A DNA stretch of 64,000 nucleotides from Ruminococcaceae bacterium YAD3003 (GCA_900107185.1 FNPA01000013.1:49012-113011); one strand, 5' to 3'; shown: positions 52,537-62,472, numbered from the stretch's first letter. Program-made: numbers and translations. Notes: generated by a model not told the origin, from the letters alone.

Positions 52537-54150
52537 TTAAGCTTCTGTCGTCGGCGCATTAGGTGCCTTAGGTGCAGCAGGTGCTTCCGGAGCGACCGGA
52601 GCAACGGGTGCTGTTGCGGCGGGAGCGTCGCTTACTATCTCATTTACGTCGCCTGTGGATACGTTCAGTGTCTGAAGTCCATCAAGGCCTGATACTGTGA
52701 TGTTCTTGTTGACCTTAGCGTCATAGGTGTTAGCCTTCATGATCTCTCTAATGTCGATTCCTGTTGTTTCCTTTACGGACTCAATTGTCTGTGCAAGGAC
52801 CGAAGGAACATAAGATCCCATTGTGCCTACGCCTGTATCGCTGCCGTTGCCTGAATCGATGATCGTAACCTTGTCGATTGTGGACAGAGGCTTTGCGATC
52901 TCTGCTGCCATTTCAGGAAGTGCCTTAACGATCATTTCCATCATAGCTGCCTGGCCGTACTTCTTCATAGCTTCAGCCTTCTTCTCGAGAGCTTCAGCTT
53001 CTGCTAAACCCTTTGCAGCGATTGCTGCAGCCTCAGCTTCACCGACCTTGCGGATACCTTCAGCTTCCTGCTGCTTAGCAAAGAGGTCTGCCTCAGCCTG
53101 TACTTTACGAGCTTCAGCTGCCTTCTCGAGTTCGAACTTCTCAGCTTCTGCGTTTCTCTGTCTCTCATAGAGAGCAGCGTCTGCAGCCTGCTGCTTAGCG
53201 AACTTCTCAGCTTCTGCCTTCTTCTTGACTTCAGCGTCGAGAGCCTGCTCTTTAACTTCAGCTTCCTTTCTCTTGAGGTCAACTTCCTTCTCCTGACGTG
53301 CGATATCAGCATTGGTCTTTGTGACCTCGATTGTCTTACGCTGAGCTTCCTTCTGGATCTCGTAAGCTGCGTCAGCTTCAGCCTTCTTAGTGTCTTCAGC
53401 TGTCTTGAGTTCAGCCTGCTTGATAGCGAGTTCATTCTGCTTTACAGCGATCTCTGTATCAGCAGCTACCTTAGCATCGTTTGCTTCCTTCTGTGCCTGA
53501 GCCTGAGCGATTGCTACGTCTCTGTCAGCCTGAGCCTTAGCGATTGAAGCATCCTTCTGGATCTTAGCCATGTTGTCCTGACCCAACGCATTGATGAGAT
53601 CCTTCTCATCTGTTACGTGCTGAACGTTGCAGGAGATGATCTCGATACCGAGACGCTTCATGTCTTCCTGAGCTTTCTGCTGAACCTCGTCACCGAACTT
53701 CTTTCTGTCGTTGCAGAGGTCCTTCAGTGTGATCGTACCGATGATCTCTCTCATGTTACCCTGGAGGGAATCAACGAGGGAATCGCTGATCTGCTGCTCT
53801 TTCATGTTGAGGAAGTTCTTCATGGCGATCTTAACGCCTTCGCCTTCGCTCATGACTCTTACCTTTGCAACTGCGTCGATGTTAACACCGATGAAGTCTG
53901 CTGTAGGAACATATCCGTCTGTCTTGATATCGATCGAGATCTGCTTTACAAGGAGCTCGTCCTTTCTCTCGAAGAAGGGCATCTTGAGTCCTGCTCTACC
54001 GATCAAGATCTTAGGGTTCCTACGAAGACCTGAGATGATATATGCTTTGTCCGGCGGTGCCTTAACATAGCTGCAGATTACGATGATGATTACGATTACT
54101 GCTACGATTGCCGCAACAATTACCGGCCATGTGAATAAAAATTCTGGCAT
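52537..54150 (-). CDS. floT: flotillin (FloT/YuaG-like SPFH protein)
   Basis: A 537-residue membrane scaffold protein. It has an N-terminal membrane hairpin or helix (about 6-28), an SPFH/PHB domain (about 30-210: GRAGLKMPFFERKDELLVKQ, IGVNIDAVAKVRV, VQHVTDEKDLINALGQ), and a long Ala/Glu/Lys coiled coil (about 210-400: KEANDAKVAADTEIAVKQ). The C-terminal oligomerisation region (MEMIVKALPEMAAEIAKPLS) and an Ala/Pro tail follow. It organises membrane microdomains. The length fits FloT rather than FloA. Its leader contains an intrinsic terminator between promoter and gene. Confidence 0.92.
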   Translation of the reverse strand: MPEFLFTWPVIVAAIVAVIVIIIVICSYVKAPPDKAYIISGLRRNPKILIGRAGLKMPFFERKDELLVKQISIDIKTDGYVPTADFIGVNIDAVAKVRVMSEGEGVKIAMKNFLNMKEQQISDSLVDSLQGNMREIIGTITLKDLCNDRKKFGDEVQQKAQEDMKRLGIEIISCNVQHVTDEKDLINALGQDNMAKIQKDASIAKAQADRDVAIAQAQAQKEANDAKVAADTEIAVKQNELAIKQAELKTAEDTKKAEADAAYEIQKEAQRKTIEVTKTNADIARQEKEVDLKRKEAEVKEQALDAEVKKKAEAEKFAKQQAADAALYERQRNAEAEKFELEKAAEARKVQAEADLFAKQQEAEGIRKVGEAEAAAIAAKGLAEAEALEKKAEAMKKYGQAAMMEMIVKALPEMAAEIAKPLSTIDKVTIIDSGNGSDTGVGTMGSYVPSVLAQTIESVKETTGIDIREIMKANTYDAKVNKNITVSGLDGLQTLNVSTGDVNEIVSDAPAATAPVAPVAPEAPAAPKAPNAPTTEA

Positions 54151-54173
54151 TTCTTTCTCCTCCTATTTCCTTT

Positions 54174-54209
54174 AAAAAACCCCCACGCTGCTTGGCTCGC
54201 AGCACGGGG
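54174..54209 (-). terminator. leader terminator inside the flotillin transcript
   Basis: On the minus strand CCCCGTGCTGC (54199-54209) pairs with GCAGCGTGGGG (54181-54191), 11 pairs with two G-T, followed by G and six T. It lies between the promoter and the flotillin start, only 24 bases before the ATG. The preceding TTGGC can pair with GCCAA of the loop, a possible antiterminator. Confidence 0.72.
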
Positions 54210-54231
54210 ATGCCAAAGATTTACTAAAGAT

Positions 54232-54259
54232 ATTTTACAATATGGGTACCCCCGGTCAA
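54232..54259 (-). promoter_or_regulatory. flotillin promoter
   Basis: TTGACC (54254-54259), a 16-base spacer containing GGGGGTACCC, and TAAAAT (54232-54237), minus strand. Upstream are a second GGGTAC, a GGAATATTCC palindrome, and a 15-base palindrome TTTCGCAATGCGAAA at 54346-54360. The rest of the 54151-54465 gap holds only these elements and hairpins. Confidence 0.62.
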
Positions 54260-54404
54260 GAAAAATCGTACCCGCGTGAATCCGATTTGTACACTTGAAT
54301 AATTCGGAATATTCCCGGTTGTGCGGGTTTAATATTTTTCCACAATTTCGCAATGCGAAAACCCTTCTGTCGCAACTATACGTGACATCAGAGGGGTTGC
54401 AGAA

Positions 54405-54437
54405 TAAAAAAGAGGATGCCCGGATCAGGCATCCTCT
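54405..54437 (-). terminator. terminator of the C11 peptidase-like gene
   Basis: GAGGATGCC pairs with GGCATCCTC around an 8-base loop, followed by six T on the minus strand, 30 bases past the stop. Confidence 0.92.
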
Positions 54438-54465
54438 TCAAAAGATTATTCAGCTAATAAACGAC

Positions 54466-57159
54466 TTAATAATTTGTTCCTGCGAAATCAGGATTGAGTT
54501 CGCACAACTTGATCTCGCCGCCGGAGATCTCGTATCCGATGACCATGGATGAGTAGGCATCACCACGCTGGTCGTAGATGTCAGCCATAGCAAGATAGTA
54601 GCCCTTATCAAGAGGCTTCATCTCGATGCCTGAAGAAGTAGTAAGTGTAATCTTCTTACCTTCAGTCTCGTACTGCTGGCCATATACATCCGATGCCGGA
54701 TAGATCGGTACGATCGTGTCCTTAGGCTGCAACTGGATAGTGTTTCTCTCATTGAGCGAGAAGTTGAACTGATCCTGAGAATATTCCGGGAACAAACGGA
54801 TACCCTTAATCTCGAATGTCTCTGTATCACGGTCGAAAGAGAATACGAGATATGCGTCCTTACCGTTATAGAGAACGTGGGAACGGTACTCAACATTTGA
54901 AATGGTTTTCGATGTTATCTCGAGAGCCAAAGGCTGTCCGTCAAGGAATACCCACTGTCCGTCAAAATCACTGCAGAGATTTCCTTCGCCATCCAGATAT
55001 ACATATTCATCCTCACCGTAATATATGAATTCACCGGAGTAGTCATCGTAGATGGCAATCTGGAATGTGTATTCCTGAGTCATATTCATCAGAGAATCAG
55101 AAACCGGAATATAGAAAGTGTTGCCATCGATAACAGGTGTTGTTTTCTCGAATGTTGAGAACTGGCCGAGATCAAGAACCTGAGGCTTTGCATCCGTCAG
55201 AGTCTTAACTGTTTCCTTCATCTCATCATTGAGGCATCCGGAAATCTTGTAGTAATACAGTGCCTTTACATAAGGATCTTCACAAATGTTATATATGTAG
55301 TCCAGGAAATAGTGCAGACCCATATAAGATGAAATACTTCCGGGGAGATAGACAGCTATGCCCTGCGTAGTTGCAAGACTGCCGCACTCACGGTGATAAA
55401 TGATCGCTTCATTTATAAGATTCTTAATGTTCGAACATTCTTCGGGATAGTAATCTATCATGAGGTCAACATAACAGCCGAGATCTATCAGGTTGTAGAT
55501 ATCATAAGCACCTGATGCCACGTGAGGTACATTGTTGCTGCAGCGTCCGACCTCAGCCAATACGCTGATATCTTCTACGGCATCTTTCAGCTGATGTTTT
55601 GCGAGTTCAGAATATGCGTCATACAGTTCTTCTGCCTTTTCAGGATCAACTACCGCGAAAGTAACGTCATTGGTCATGTCGACATACTTCGACAAATTGA
55701 CATTTGACTGCGCGTAATAATCCATATAAGTATCGGCAATCGTACGGGCAACAGCCGCCGGACTCATTGACGGATTCGCACTCATCTCATTTAAGAACGA
55801 AGTGTAATCCCATCCTTCTCCGGGTTCTGTTTCTTCGCTCAGTGCATAGAAAGATGCGAATCCGTACAGATCATGTGTAACCTCAAGACATGACATAAGA
55901 CATGCGTCAAATCCGATGATATCAAATGCAGGATGCTCAGGATCGGCTGTATAAACATTTGAAAGTGCCTGTCTGACTTCCTTCATACTCATGATCGTGT
56001 TGCCGAAAATGGTATCAACACCGTAACCGAAAGGTCCGCCACCGTGATCCCAGAGGATAAGCATCGTATGATCAGCCGGGTAGTCCTCTTTGCAGAAGTT
56101 CAAAAAGTCTGACAGTGTATCCGGATCATTTGCACGCTGGAGAGGAAGGTTTGCTACTTCCTCAAAGGGATGTTCTTTGTCGATGACAAATCTCTGTGTC
56201 TTATTGGGATTAATAAATGTGTTATCCCATCTTGTAGCACCGCCTGTCTGAAGAACGATCGTAATGTTATCTGACAAGTCAGCCGTCTGCATTTCAAGAA
56301 TATCAGCAGATGCAGCGCCGCTTCCAACGGGTGCAACGATTGTCTCTTCTGTTACATATTCAGTGCTTGCAACCGGCTTCTCGGGATAATACAGGTATTC
56401 AGGCAGAGGAAGATTATTTCCGTCTAATTCATCAGAATACGTACGCAGACGATCAATGGCGCCGGCAGAATCTTCCCTGTGAAGTCTTGCTGCTTCTTCG
56501 CTGATCTGAATAGTTGTAGTATCAGACAAGTCATTTTCATCGTAGTCTTCAAGATCTGCTCCTACCATGTATACACAGATAGTCCATGTCTCATTGGGAT
56601 CAATATCCGGATATTCGTCAATGCGCTTTATACCCTCTTCATCTAAAGGACAGTACTCATAGAGCTGTTCCTTGGTAACTTCATCATTCTGATGAAGGAG
56701 TGCAAGACCGATGTCAGCATACTCTGCTAACTTAATGCCTTGGACTATAAGGGAAATAACCAATGTTGCTACCAGACCCCAGAACAAAACCTTAACGGCC
56801 GGACGCAGAGCAAGGCGCGGGATACGGATAAACCACGGTGCATCCTTGTAATGCTCCTTGAGCTTTCTTCTGTCTTCCTTTTTGGTCTCTTTCCAGCGCT
56901 TCTTGCGTTCCTTCTTAGCAAGCTTCTTCTGGATCTTCTTCTCTTTCTTCTGAGCCTTTTTGAGCTGCTTCTTCTCTTTACGGCTGAGCTCCTGCACCAC
57001 TTCAGGTGCTGCCTCAGAAGATACAGCTGCCTCAGCAACAGTCACGGAAGCTTCCGCAGTCTCTTCAACCTGCGTCCCGATCGCTTCTGTCTGATCAGTA
57101 ACTTCATTTCCTGAAATCATAGAATCATCAGACTTCATGCTGTTTGTTGTCTCGTCCAT
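54466..57159 (-). CDS. membrane-anchored clostripain-family (C11) peptidase-like protein
   Basis: An 897-residue protein. Residues 1-55 are acidic and Ala/Glu-rich. Residues 58-110 are an extreme Lys/Glu helix (KEKKQLKKAQKKEKKIQKK). One membrane helix lies near 120-145, and the rest is extracellular. A C11 core starts at TWTICVYMVGADLED and holds the catalytic His in LILWDHGGG (about 371) and Cys in GFDACLMSC (about 417). A beta-rich C-terminal domain follows (about 640-890). The His-Cys dyad looks intact. GAGGAGGG lies 6 bases before the ATG. Substrate unknown; an unusually basic cytoplasmic segment sets it apart from secreted clostripains. Confidence 0.85.
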   Translation of the reverse strand: MDETTNSMKSDDSMISGNEVTDQTEAIGTQVEETAEASVTVAEAAVSSEAAPEVVQELSRKEKKQLKKAQKKEKKIQKKLAKKERKKRWKETKKEDRRKLKEHYKDAPWFIRIPRLALRPAVKVLFWGLVATLVISLIVQGIKLAEYADIGLALLHQNDEVTKEQLYEYCPLDEEGIKRIDEYPDIDPNETWTICVYMVGADLEDYDENDLSDTTTIQISEEAARLHREDSAGAIDRLRTYSDELDGNNLPLPEYLYYPEKPVASTEYVTEETIVAPVGSGAASADILEMQTADLSDNITIVLQTGGATRWDNTFINPNKTQRFVIDKEHPFEEVANLPLQRANDPDTLSDFLNFCKEDYPADHTMLILWDHGGGPFGYGVDTIFGNTIMSMKEVRQALSNVYTADPEHPAFDIIGFDACLMSCLEVTHDLYGFASFYALSEETEPGEGWDYTSFLNEMSANPSMSPAAVARTIADTYMDYYAQSNVNLSKYVDMTNDVTFAVVDPEKAEELYDAYSELAKHQLKDAVEDISVLAEVGRCSNNVPHVASGAYDIYNLIDLGCYVDLMIDYYPEECSNIKNLINEAIIYHRECGSLATTQGIAVYLPGSISSYMGLHYFLDYIYNICEDPYVKALYYYKISGCLNDEMKETVKTLTDAKPQVLDLGQFSTFEKTTPVIDGNTFYIPVSDSLMNMTQEYTFQIAIYDDYSGEFIYYGEDEYVYLDGEGNLCSDFDGQWVFLDGQPLALEITSKTISNVEYRSHVLYNGKDAYLVFSFDRDTETFEIKGIRLFPEYSQDQFNFSLNERNTIQLQPKDTIVPIYPASDVYGQQYETEGKKITLTTSSGIEMKPLDKGYYLAMADIYDQRGDAYSSMVIGYEISGGEIKLCELNPDFAGTNY

Positions 57160-57283
57160 CTTTCAACCCTCCTCATAAAGTTGTTTAGCGCAATCATATA
57201 TTATCCATAAAATTTCAATATCAACTATTTTTGTGGTGAATTGTAATTTAAACGGGGCGAATTGATGTTTTCGCCTCGAAAAC

Positions 57284-57315
57284 AAAAAGGATGCCGTTTT
57301 AAGGCATCCTTTTTG
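57284..57315 (-). terminator. hemolysin III gene terminator
   Basis: AAAAAGGATGCC pairs with GGCATCCTTTTT on either side of a short loop; T-rich end on the minus strand, 20 bases past the stop. The rest of the gap to 57159 is the upstream region of the C11 gene. Confidence 0.9.
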
Positions 57316-57335
57316 AATATAGAGAAATAAATTAA

Positions 57336-58160
57336 TTAACCGAAGAAATATATAAATCCCAAAACGTGGAGGACAAGTCCTGCAAGGATGAAGAAGTGCC
57401 ATACCATGTGGGAGAATTTGAATCTTCTCTTTGAAGGTGCGAAGAAGATACCTACTGTATAGACGATCGCGCCTGAGATAAGGAGCCAGAAGCAAACGTG
57501 GGATAAGTTGTTGTAGAACTCCACAATTCTGAAGATGATCGCCCATCCCATTACTGCATAAATGAAGTATGTGAATCCCTTACCGACTTTTGTGTGATAA
57601 GCAAGTGCTGTAACGAGTACGCCCGCAATTGCCATCAGAGCCTCGAGAGCCCAGAGAACTGAACCTGAGATGGGACCCAAAACATTAATGCAGATAGGTG
57701 TATAAGCACCAAGGATCGCAAAGTAAGCAACACTCCTGTTTACCTTGTTCATTACTCTCTTGTGGGGAGTACCATGCTTCATGAGGTGGTAAACCGTAGA
57801 CATGAGCAGCGCAAGGATCAGTGTGATGATGAATGCGGATCTGCCGATGACGGACATAACAATATGAGCCTGTGATGTTCCGGGAATAGCAGTTGCGCCG
57901 AGATATGCGTTTATAGCAGCGAAAGGAAGAAGTCCCAAAAGGTACAGAGCAGGTACGCCTGCAGTGATTGAGTTACCGACCTCTTCACCGAATGTCTCGT
58001 AAGTCTTATGCAGACCTCTCTTAACAGCCTGCTTGGAGCTCTCAAACCATGTAAGTTCTTTCAGGCCTTCTTCGAGCGGGTCTTCGCCGGTTGTTGCGGC
58101 ATGCTTCTTATCATCGCTTCCCGCAAGCAAGGTCTTCCAGTATTTCTTGTTCTTTGCCAT
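57336..58160 (-). CDS. hemolysin III / YqfA-family membrane protein (PAQR superfamily)
   Basis: A 274-residue protein with seven helices. The metal-site motifs of the family are present: MSTVYHLMKHG after the second helix, LGAYTPICI in the middle, and SHMVWHFFILAG near the end. An N-terminal extension of about 55 charged residues precedes the usual EEVGNSITAG start. The bacterial role is uncertain (TrhA relatives act in membrane fluidity homeostasis). It is transcribed alone. Confidence 0.92.
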   Translation of the reverse strand: MAKNKKYWKTLLAGSDDKKHAATTGEDPLEEGLKELTWFESSKQAVKRGLHKTYETFGEEVGNSITAGVPALYLLGLLPFAAINAYLGATAIPGTSQAHIVMSVIGRSAFIITLILALLMSTVYHLMKHGTPHKRVMNKVNRSVAYFAILGAYTPICINVLGPISGSVLWALEALMAIAGVLVTALAYHTKVGKGFTYFIYAVMGWAIIFRIVEFYNNLSHVCFWLLISGAIVYTVGIFFAPSKRRFKFSHMVWHFFILAGLVLHVLGFIYFFG

Positions 58161-58261
58161 TGATTTGAATCTCCTGTTTTAGTCAACCGATATATTTTAC
58201 AAGGTGTTCGGTCTGTTTTCAACCTAAACCCTCCGAGTCGGTGGGGAGCGGAAAATAAAGG

Positions 58262-59263
58262 TTATTCGCTCTTTTCGCCGTCATCCGGTGACCCTAACGG
58301 AATTGCCTCGTCACTCTTCGGGGCGGGCGCGCCCAGAGGAATGGCCTCATCTGCCTTAGGCTTCGGTGGAGGCATCGGTATTGCTTCATCAGCATTGGGC
58401 TTCGGTGCTCCGAGCTCAATGACTTTGTCACTCTTGGATTTGGTTTCTGTTTTCGAGGGGCCTGCTCCGAGAGCCTCAGTCTTCTTCTCTTCAGGAGCTC
58501 TGACACCGATATGGACGGGTCTGACGGGCGCTCTGACACCTGCACGTCTCGTGGAAGGTCCTTCATTGATAACAGGCTTCTCCTCTTCCTCAGAAGGCGG
58601 CAGATTGATAGCCTCATCGGTCCTGTCAGCTGCCTTGTTCTTGCGTGTGATATCAGCAGGAGTCTGAGGTGTAACAGGCGCGGTGATGACCGTTCCCAAA
58701 ACTTCCGGCTTGTCGGGTGCTTCGGGAGCCTTTGAAGAAGGCGCAGCGTTATCAGTGGTCATAGGATTGAGCTGCTCGGACAGATATGCTCTTCTGTAGA
58801 AGCGGACGATCCTGAATATTACGGGCCAGATCAATGCCACAGGCAGGATCCAGTAAACAACTTTGGATGCTGCGGAATCTCCGATAAGCTGTGACAACGC
58901 AGCGAAAGGAGCCTGCATAACGGCATAAATAACTCTCAAAACCAATGCGCCGAGGATCGACATCATGCCGGCGCCTTCACCCTTAATGGCCTCCTCTGCA
59001 GGGTAGAACCACAACGGGAAATAAGCCATAAGGCCGTATGCCGCAAGACCCCAGTTGATCCACTCCTTCTTTTTGAATGCTGCAAAGAAAGGAAGGAACA
59101 GGATAAAGAACAATGCATAGAGAACGCTCATCAGGCGCTCAAAGATAGAGAAGTCTCTGGGAATTACCGCTTCATAAGTGAAATAGAGCGGTGCAAAACA
59201 CACGAACGTCAACGCGCCCGCGATAAGTCCCAAGAATACACATGTGAAGTAATCTCTTCTCAT
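58262..59263 (-). CDS. hypothetical membrane protein with repeat-bearing disordered tail
   Basis: A 333-residue protein. Residues 1-165 hold four or five membrane helices (about 8-30, 42-62, 70-88, 100-125 and 135-155). Residues 180-333 are disordered, Pro/Ala/Lys/Asp-rich, with four tandem phrases of the form PKxDEAIPLGAP near the end (KSDKVIELG, NADEAIPMP, KADEAIPLG, KSDEAIPLG). Short linear repeats of this sort often bind a partner. No family recognised. It lies between the GH3 and hemolysin III genes with separate signals. Confidence 0.6.
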   Translation of the reverse strand: MRRDYFTCVFLGLIAGALTFVCFAPLYFTYEAVIPRDFSIFERLMSVLYALFFILFLPFFAAFKKKEWINWGLAAYGLMAYFPLWFYPAEEAIKGEGAGMMSILGALVLRVIYAVMQAPFAALSQLIGDSAASKVVYWILPVALIWPVIFRIVRFYRRAYLSEQLNPMTTDNAAPSSKAPEAPDKPEVLGTVITAPVTPQTPADITRKNKAADRTDEAINLPPSEEEEKPVINEGPSTRRAGVRAPVRPVHIGVRAPEEKKTEALGAGPSKTETKSKSDKVIELGAPKPNADEAIPMPPPKPKADEAIPLGAPAPKSDEAIPLGSPDDGEKSE

Positions 59264-59281
59264 ATATCCCCTTAAATAAAT

Positions 59282-59305
59282 GGTCGGCCCGATAAAGAGC
59301 CGACC
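59282..59305 (-). terminator. GH3 gene terminator
   Basis: GGTCGGC pairs with GCCGACC around a 10-base loop, followed by ATTTATTT on the minus strand, 50 bases past the stop. Confidence 0.8.
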
Positions 59306-59355
59306 CTATTTTAATACAAAATATAATTAATATAAATTGCAGATATTACTTTCGC

Positions 59356-62166
59356 TTATTCCGGTTGTCCTTCCATACCCTCGAAAGGTCTCAAATACTT
59401 GACCTTCAGCGTCTTTATCGAGACGCCGCCCGACTGGAAGTGCGCGCGGAATACGCAGTTCTTTGAGTACATCATGCACTCGACAGTCTTTGAAACAGCT
59501 TCACCGTTTGTGCCGTTCCATGTGACAACCGCGAAAGGAATGCTCGTAACATAGAGCGTCATAGGAATCTGCGCGAGTTCACCCAGGTTGGAATATCCCG
59601 TAAACTCGAGTCCGATATAACCTGCATTCTTGCTGGTGATTCCGAAAACAAAATCCTGGCCTCTGGCTGTCTTAACGTTGCATTCAATCGTGACTTCATC
59701 GTCCAGATCATAGAAGACATCTGAATCTACAACGACATCGTCATCCTTGAACGGGCTGTCGATATGCTCGATCTTCACTTCTTTACCTTCGACACGGTCC
59801 ATAGCAGGCGTGTTCATTGCAAAGTTTAAGATATTTCGGGCGTTTCTCTGGAGCTCGGCACGCGTAATGTTGGAACCGTCACCTTCTGTCAGCTCCTTAT
59901 AAGTATCTGCCTCGAGGAGGTTCTCCTTCTCAACACTGGTGCATACCATGTAAACATCGTTCTGGGATCTGGCCATAACGGAGTGGTCTTCCAGAGAATA
60001 CTTCTCGGCGAGCGTAACTTCCTTGTTGATGAATGCCCACCAGTCAGTCATTACGAGACCCGTAAAACCCCACTGCTCACGGAGAACCATGGTGTTCTGG
60101 TCGTAATGGTTAGCACTGTAGATGTCATTGATCCTGTTGTAACTCGTCATTAAGCATCTGCAGCCGCCCTCCCTGATGGCGATCTCAAATGCGGGCAGAT
60201 AGATCTCGCGGAGCGCACGTGATGAAACAGTTGAACTCATCTCACGTCTGTGTGTCTCACGGTTGTTGGCGCAGAAGTGCTTGATAACAGGTGTTACGCC
60301 GCTCTTCTCCAGTGCCTTTACCTGAGCTACTGCCATAAGTCCGGTAAGGAGTGGATCTTCTGAGAAATACTCGAAATTTCTGCCGTTCAACGGATGTCTG
60401 TGAATATTGATTCCGGGGCCCAGGAGCGCATCGATCTTATTCGAGAGCATCTCGACACCGAGATATGTGTAGAGTTCTTCAACGATATCAACATTGAATG
60501 TGGATGCCAGGCATGTTCCGTTAGGGAGCGAGAACGCCTTCTTGCCGGAGTCGAGTCTCATTCCTGAAGGGCCGTCTGTGCAGCAGAGTGTAGGAACGCC
60601 CATTGCCTTGAGCTCTTTGGTGACTCCTCCGAACGCAGCAGCGGTACCGATAGTAACCTTAGGGCTGCCCATTCCCTCACCTCTGATAATGAGGCAGAGA
60701 TCCTCGTCTGTGAGCTGCGCGATGAATTCATCCATCGTATTCTTGCCGTGCTTAACATCAGCGAGCTTAATGCCCTTATCACCGGTCTGCGGAATCTCGG
60801 GAGCAACGCGCTCCATACGTGATTCGAGGTAATCAACTGTTCTGAGAGGTGTGTCCTCTTCGCCCTTTGAGTATGTGCCGTCGCCGTTGGGAATTGCTAC
60901 CAGACGCTTAAATGCCTTTGTCGGAGCCATGGCGCAAGCAACTTCTTCAACGAGTCTGCTATCGCCCAACTCGAAAGAACCAACCGGTTCTGCAGAAATA
61001 AAATCGCTGCCCAGGAAGAACTCATAAACGCCCTTCTCGAGAACGAAACCTGTTGTTCCTAAACCTGTTCTGCAATCGTCATCGAAAGAAGCAAATCTTC
61101 TTACGGGAGCATTGATCGTAAGCTTCTGCTCGCCGCTCTCTGTGATCTCACCGGTCTTTGCAAAACCGACCAGAACTCTCGAAGGCTTTGAGAGTTTGCC
61201 GTCAGGCGCTTTGCAGTAGAGCATTACGGCCTTCTTACCTGAAATGTCGCCTATGTTCTTAACTGTTACGTTTACTGTAACCACATCGTTTTCGAACTTG
61301 AAATCAGTATCTGTCAGCTCAAAATCCGTATAGGACAATCCTGCGCCGAACGGATATAAAACAGCCTTCAGATCGAAAGTAGAGAAATATCTGTATCCGA
61401 CGAAGATATCGTCCTGATAAATGTCCTCATGAATATCTTTGCAGAAGTTGGCATTTGAAGCGTAGTCATCCAGAGACTTGGCAATGGTATCAGGAAGGCA
61501 GCCTGAAGGATTTACCTTACCTGACAAAACTCTTGCAACGCTGATGCCGCCGATCATGCCGGCCTGCCATACATAGAGCACGCTCTTGATGTCATACTTC
61601 TGTGCGAAAGACATGTCGATGATATTGCCGACATTAAGAAGAACGATGGTGTTGGTGAATGCTTTCGAGACGGTATCCAAAACCTCTTCTTCGGTATCGC
61701 TCAAATAATAAGCGCCCTTCTCAGCCGAATTATCACGGTCTTCGCCTGCTGTTCTGGCAATCAGGATAATTGCTGCATCGTTGCGGGAAGCGAGTGTTTC
61801 TGCCAATTCAGACGACACAGGCATCTCGGCCTGAGACCATGCCTCCTTGCCCCAGCCGAGTCCTGCATCCAATGGGTTTTGCTCGTCCCATTTATCGTAT
61901 ATGTCCATGAGCTCTGCATCAAGAGTGATGTCAGGGCAATCATTGAGACCTTCTCTGATATCCGTTACGTGGTTAACGTTTACCATTCCGCCTGAACCCG
62001 TACCGGACTTGTAATAATGCGTCTGCATTCTGCCGAATAAAGCAACGCGTGAACCCTTCTTCAGAGGCAATACCCTGCCCTTGTTCTCGAGCATTACGAT
62101 GCCTTCGCTGGCCGCCTTAACCGCTGCTTCTGTATAGTCGTTCCAATTAAGGATTATTTCATTCAT
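59356..62166 (-). CDS. family 3 glycoside hydrolase (beta-glucosidase), permuted domain order
   Basis: A 936-residue hydrolase. The order is reversed: the alpha/beta sandwich domain comes first (residues about 10-260; EGIVMLENKGRVLPLKKG, ARTAGEDRDNS), then a fibronectin-III-like domain (265-400), then the TIM barrel (about 470-780). The barrel has CTDGPSGMR, GPGINIHRHPLNGRNFEYFSEDP, KHFCANNRETHRR and the nucleophile Asp in LVMTDWW. This permutation is known for ruminococcal and butyrivibrio beta-glucosidases. The C-terminal 130 residues form an extra beta domain. No signal peptide, so it is probably cytoplasmic and acts on imported oligosaccharides. Confidence 0.93.
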   Translation of the reverse strand: MNEIILNWNDYTEAAVKAASEGIVMLENKGRVLPLKKGSRVALFGRMQTHYYKSGTGSGGMVNVNHVTDIREGLNDCPDITLDAELMDIYDKWDEQNPLDAGLGWGKEAWSQAEMPVSSELAETLASRNDAAIILIARTAGEDRDNSAEKGAYYLSDTEEEVLDTVSKAFTNTIVLLNVGNIIDMSFAQKYDIKSVLYVWQAGMIGGISVARVLSGKVNPSGCLPDTIAKSLDDYASNANFCKDIHEDIYQDDIFVGYRYFSTFDLKAVLYPFGAGLSYTDFELTDTDFKFENDVVTVNVTVKNIGDISGKKAVMLYCKAPDGKLSKPSRVLVGFAKTGEITESGEQKLTINAPVRRFASFDDDCRTGLGTTGFVLEKGVYEFFLGSDFISAEPVGSFELGDSRLVEEVACAMAPTKAFKRLVAIPNGDGTYSKGEEDTPLRTVDYLESRMERVAPEIPQTGDKGIKLADVKHGKNTMDEFIAQLTDEDLCLIIRGEGMGSPKVTIGTAAAFGGVTKELKAMGVPTLCCTDGPSGMRLDSGKKAFSLPNGTCLASTFNVDIVEELYTYLGVEMLSNKIDALLGPGINIHRHPLNGRNFEYFSEDPLLTGLMAVAQVKALEKSGVTPVIKHFCANNRETHRREMSSTVSSRALREIYLPAFEIAIREGGCRCLMTSYNRINDIYSANHYDQNTMVLREQWGFTGLVMTDWWAFINKEVTLAEKYSLEDHSVMARSQNDVYMVCTSVEKENLLEADTYKELTEGDGSNITRAELQRNARNILNFAMNTPAMDRVEGKEVKIEHIDSPFKDDDVVVDSDVFYDLDDEVTIECNVKTARGQDFVFGITSKNAGYIGLEFTGYSNLGELAQIPMTLYVTSIPFAVVTWNGTNGEAVSKTVECMMYSKNCVFRAHFQSGGVSIKTLKVKYLRPFEGMEGQPE

Positions 62167-62472
62167 TGTCTTCGCCCCTCCGTATCCTGGAAGTTTTTAC
62201 TTACCCGGTTGCTATGAATATACAAGAATTCTCACGCGGCTTCTTTAATATTAATCGCATTTATTTTGTTTTTCCTGCATTTAAGCGCCTGCCTTGTGAA
62301 CAACCGATTAACATTAGGTAAAAAGTGCCCCAAATGGCTTATTTTATTCTATTTTTAGGTAATTTAATTCAACAATAACGGTAAACAAACATAAAGTTTG
62401 TGATATTAATTCTTCCCTGATAAGTCCTATAATGTGCGAAAATTTCTTATTTCCATAACCAAGAAGGATATT
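62167..62472. other. divergent intergenic region between GH3 and MATE genes
   Basis: A 306-bp AT-rich spacer. It carries TATAAT at 62428-62433 for the MATE gene (weak -35), a Shine-Dalgarno for each gene at the borders, and an ACAAAC/GTTTGT inverted repeat near 62385-62400. No further gene or repeat array was seen. Confidence 0.5.
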
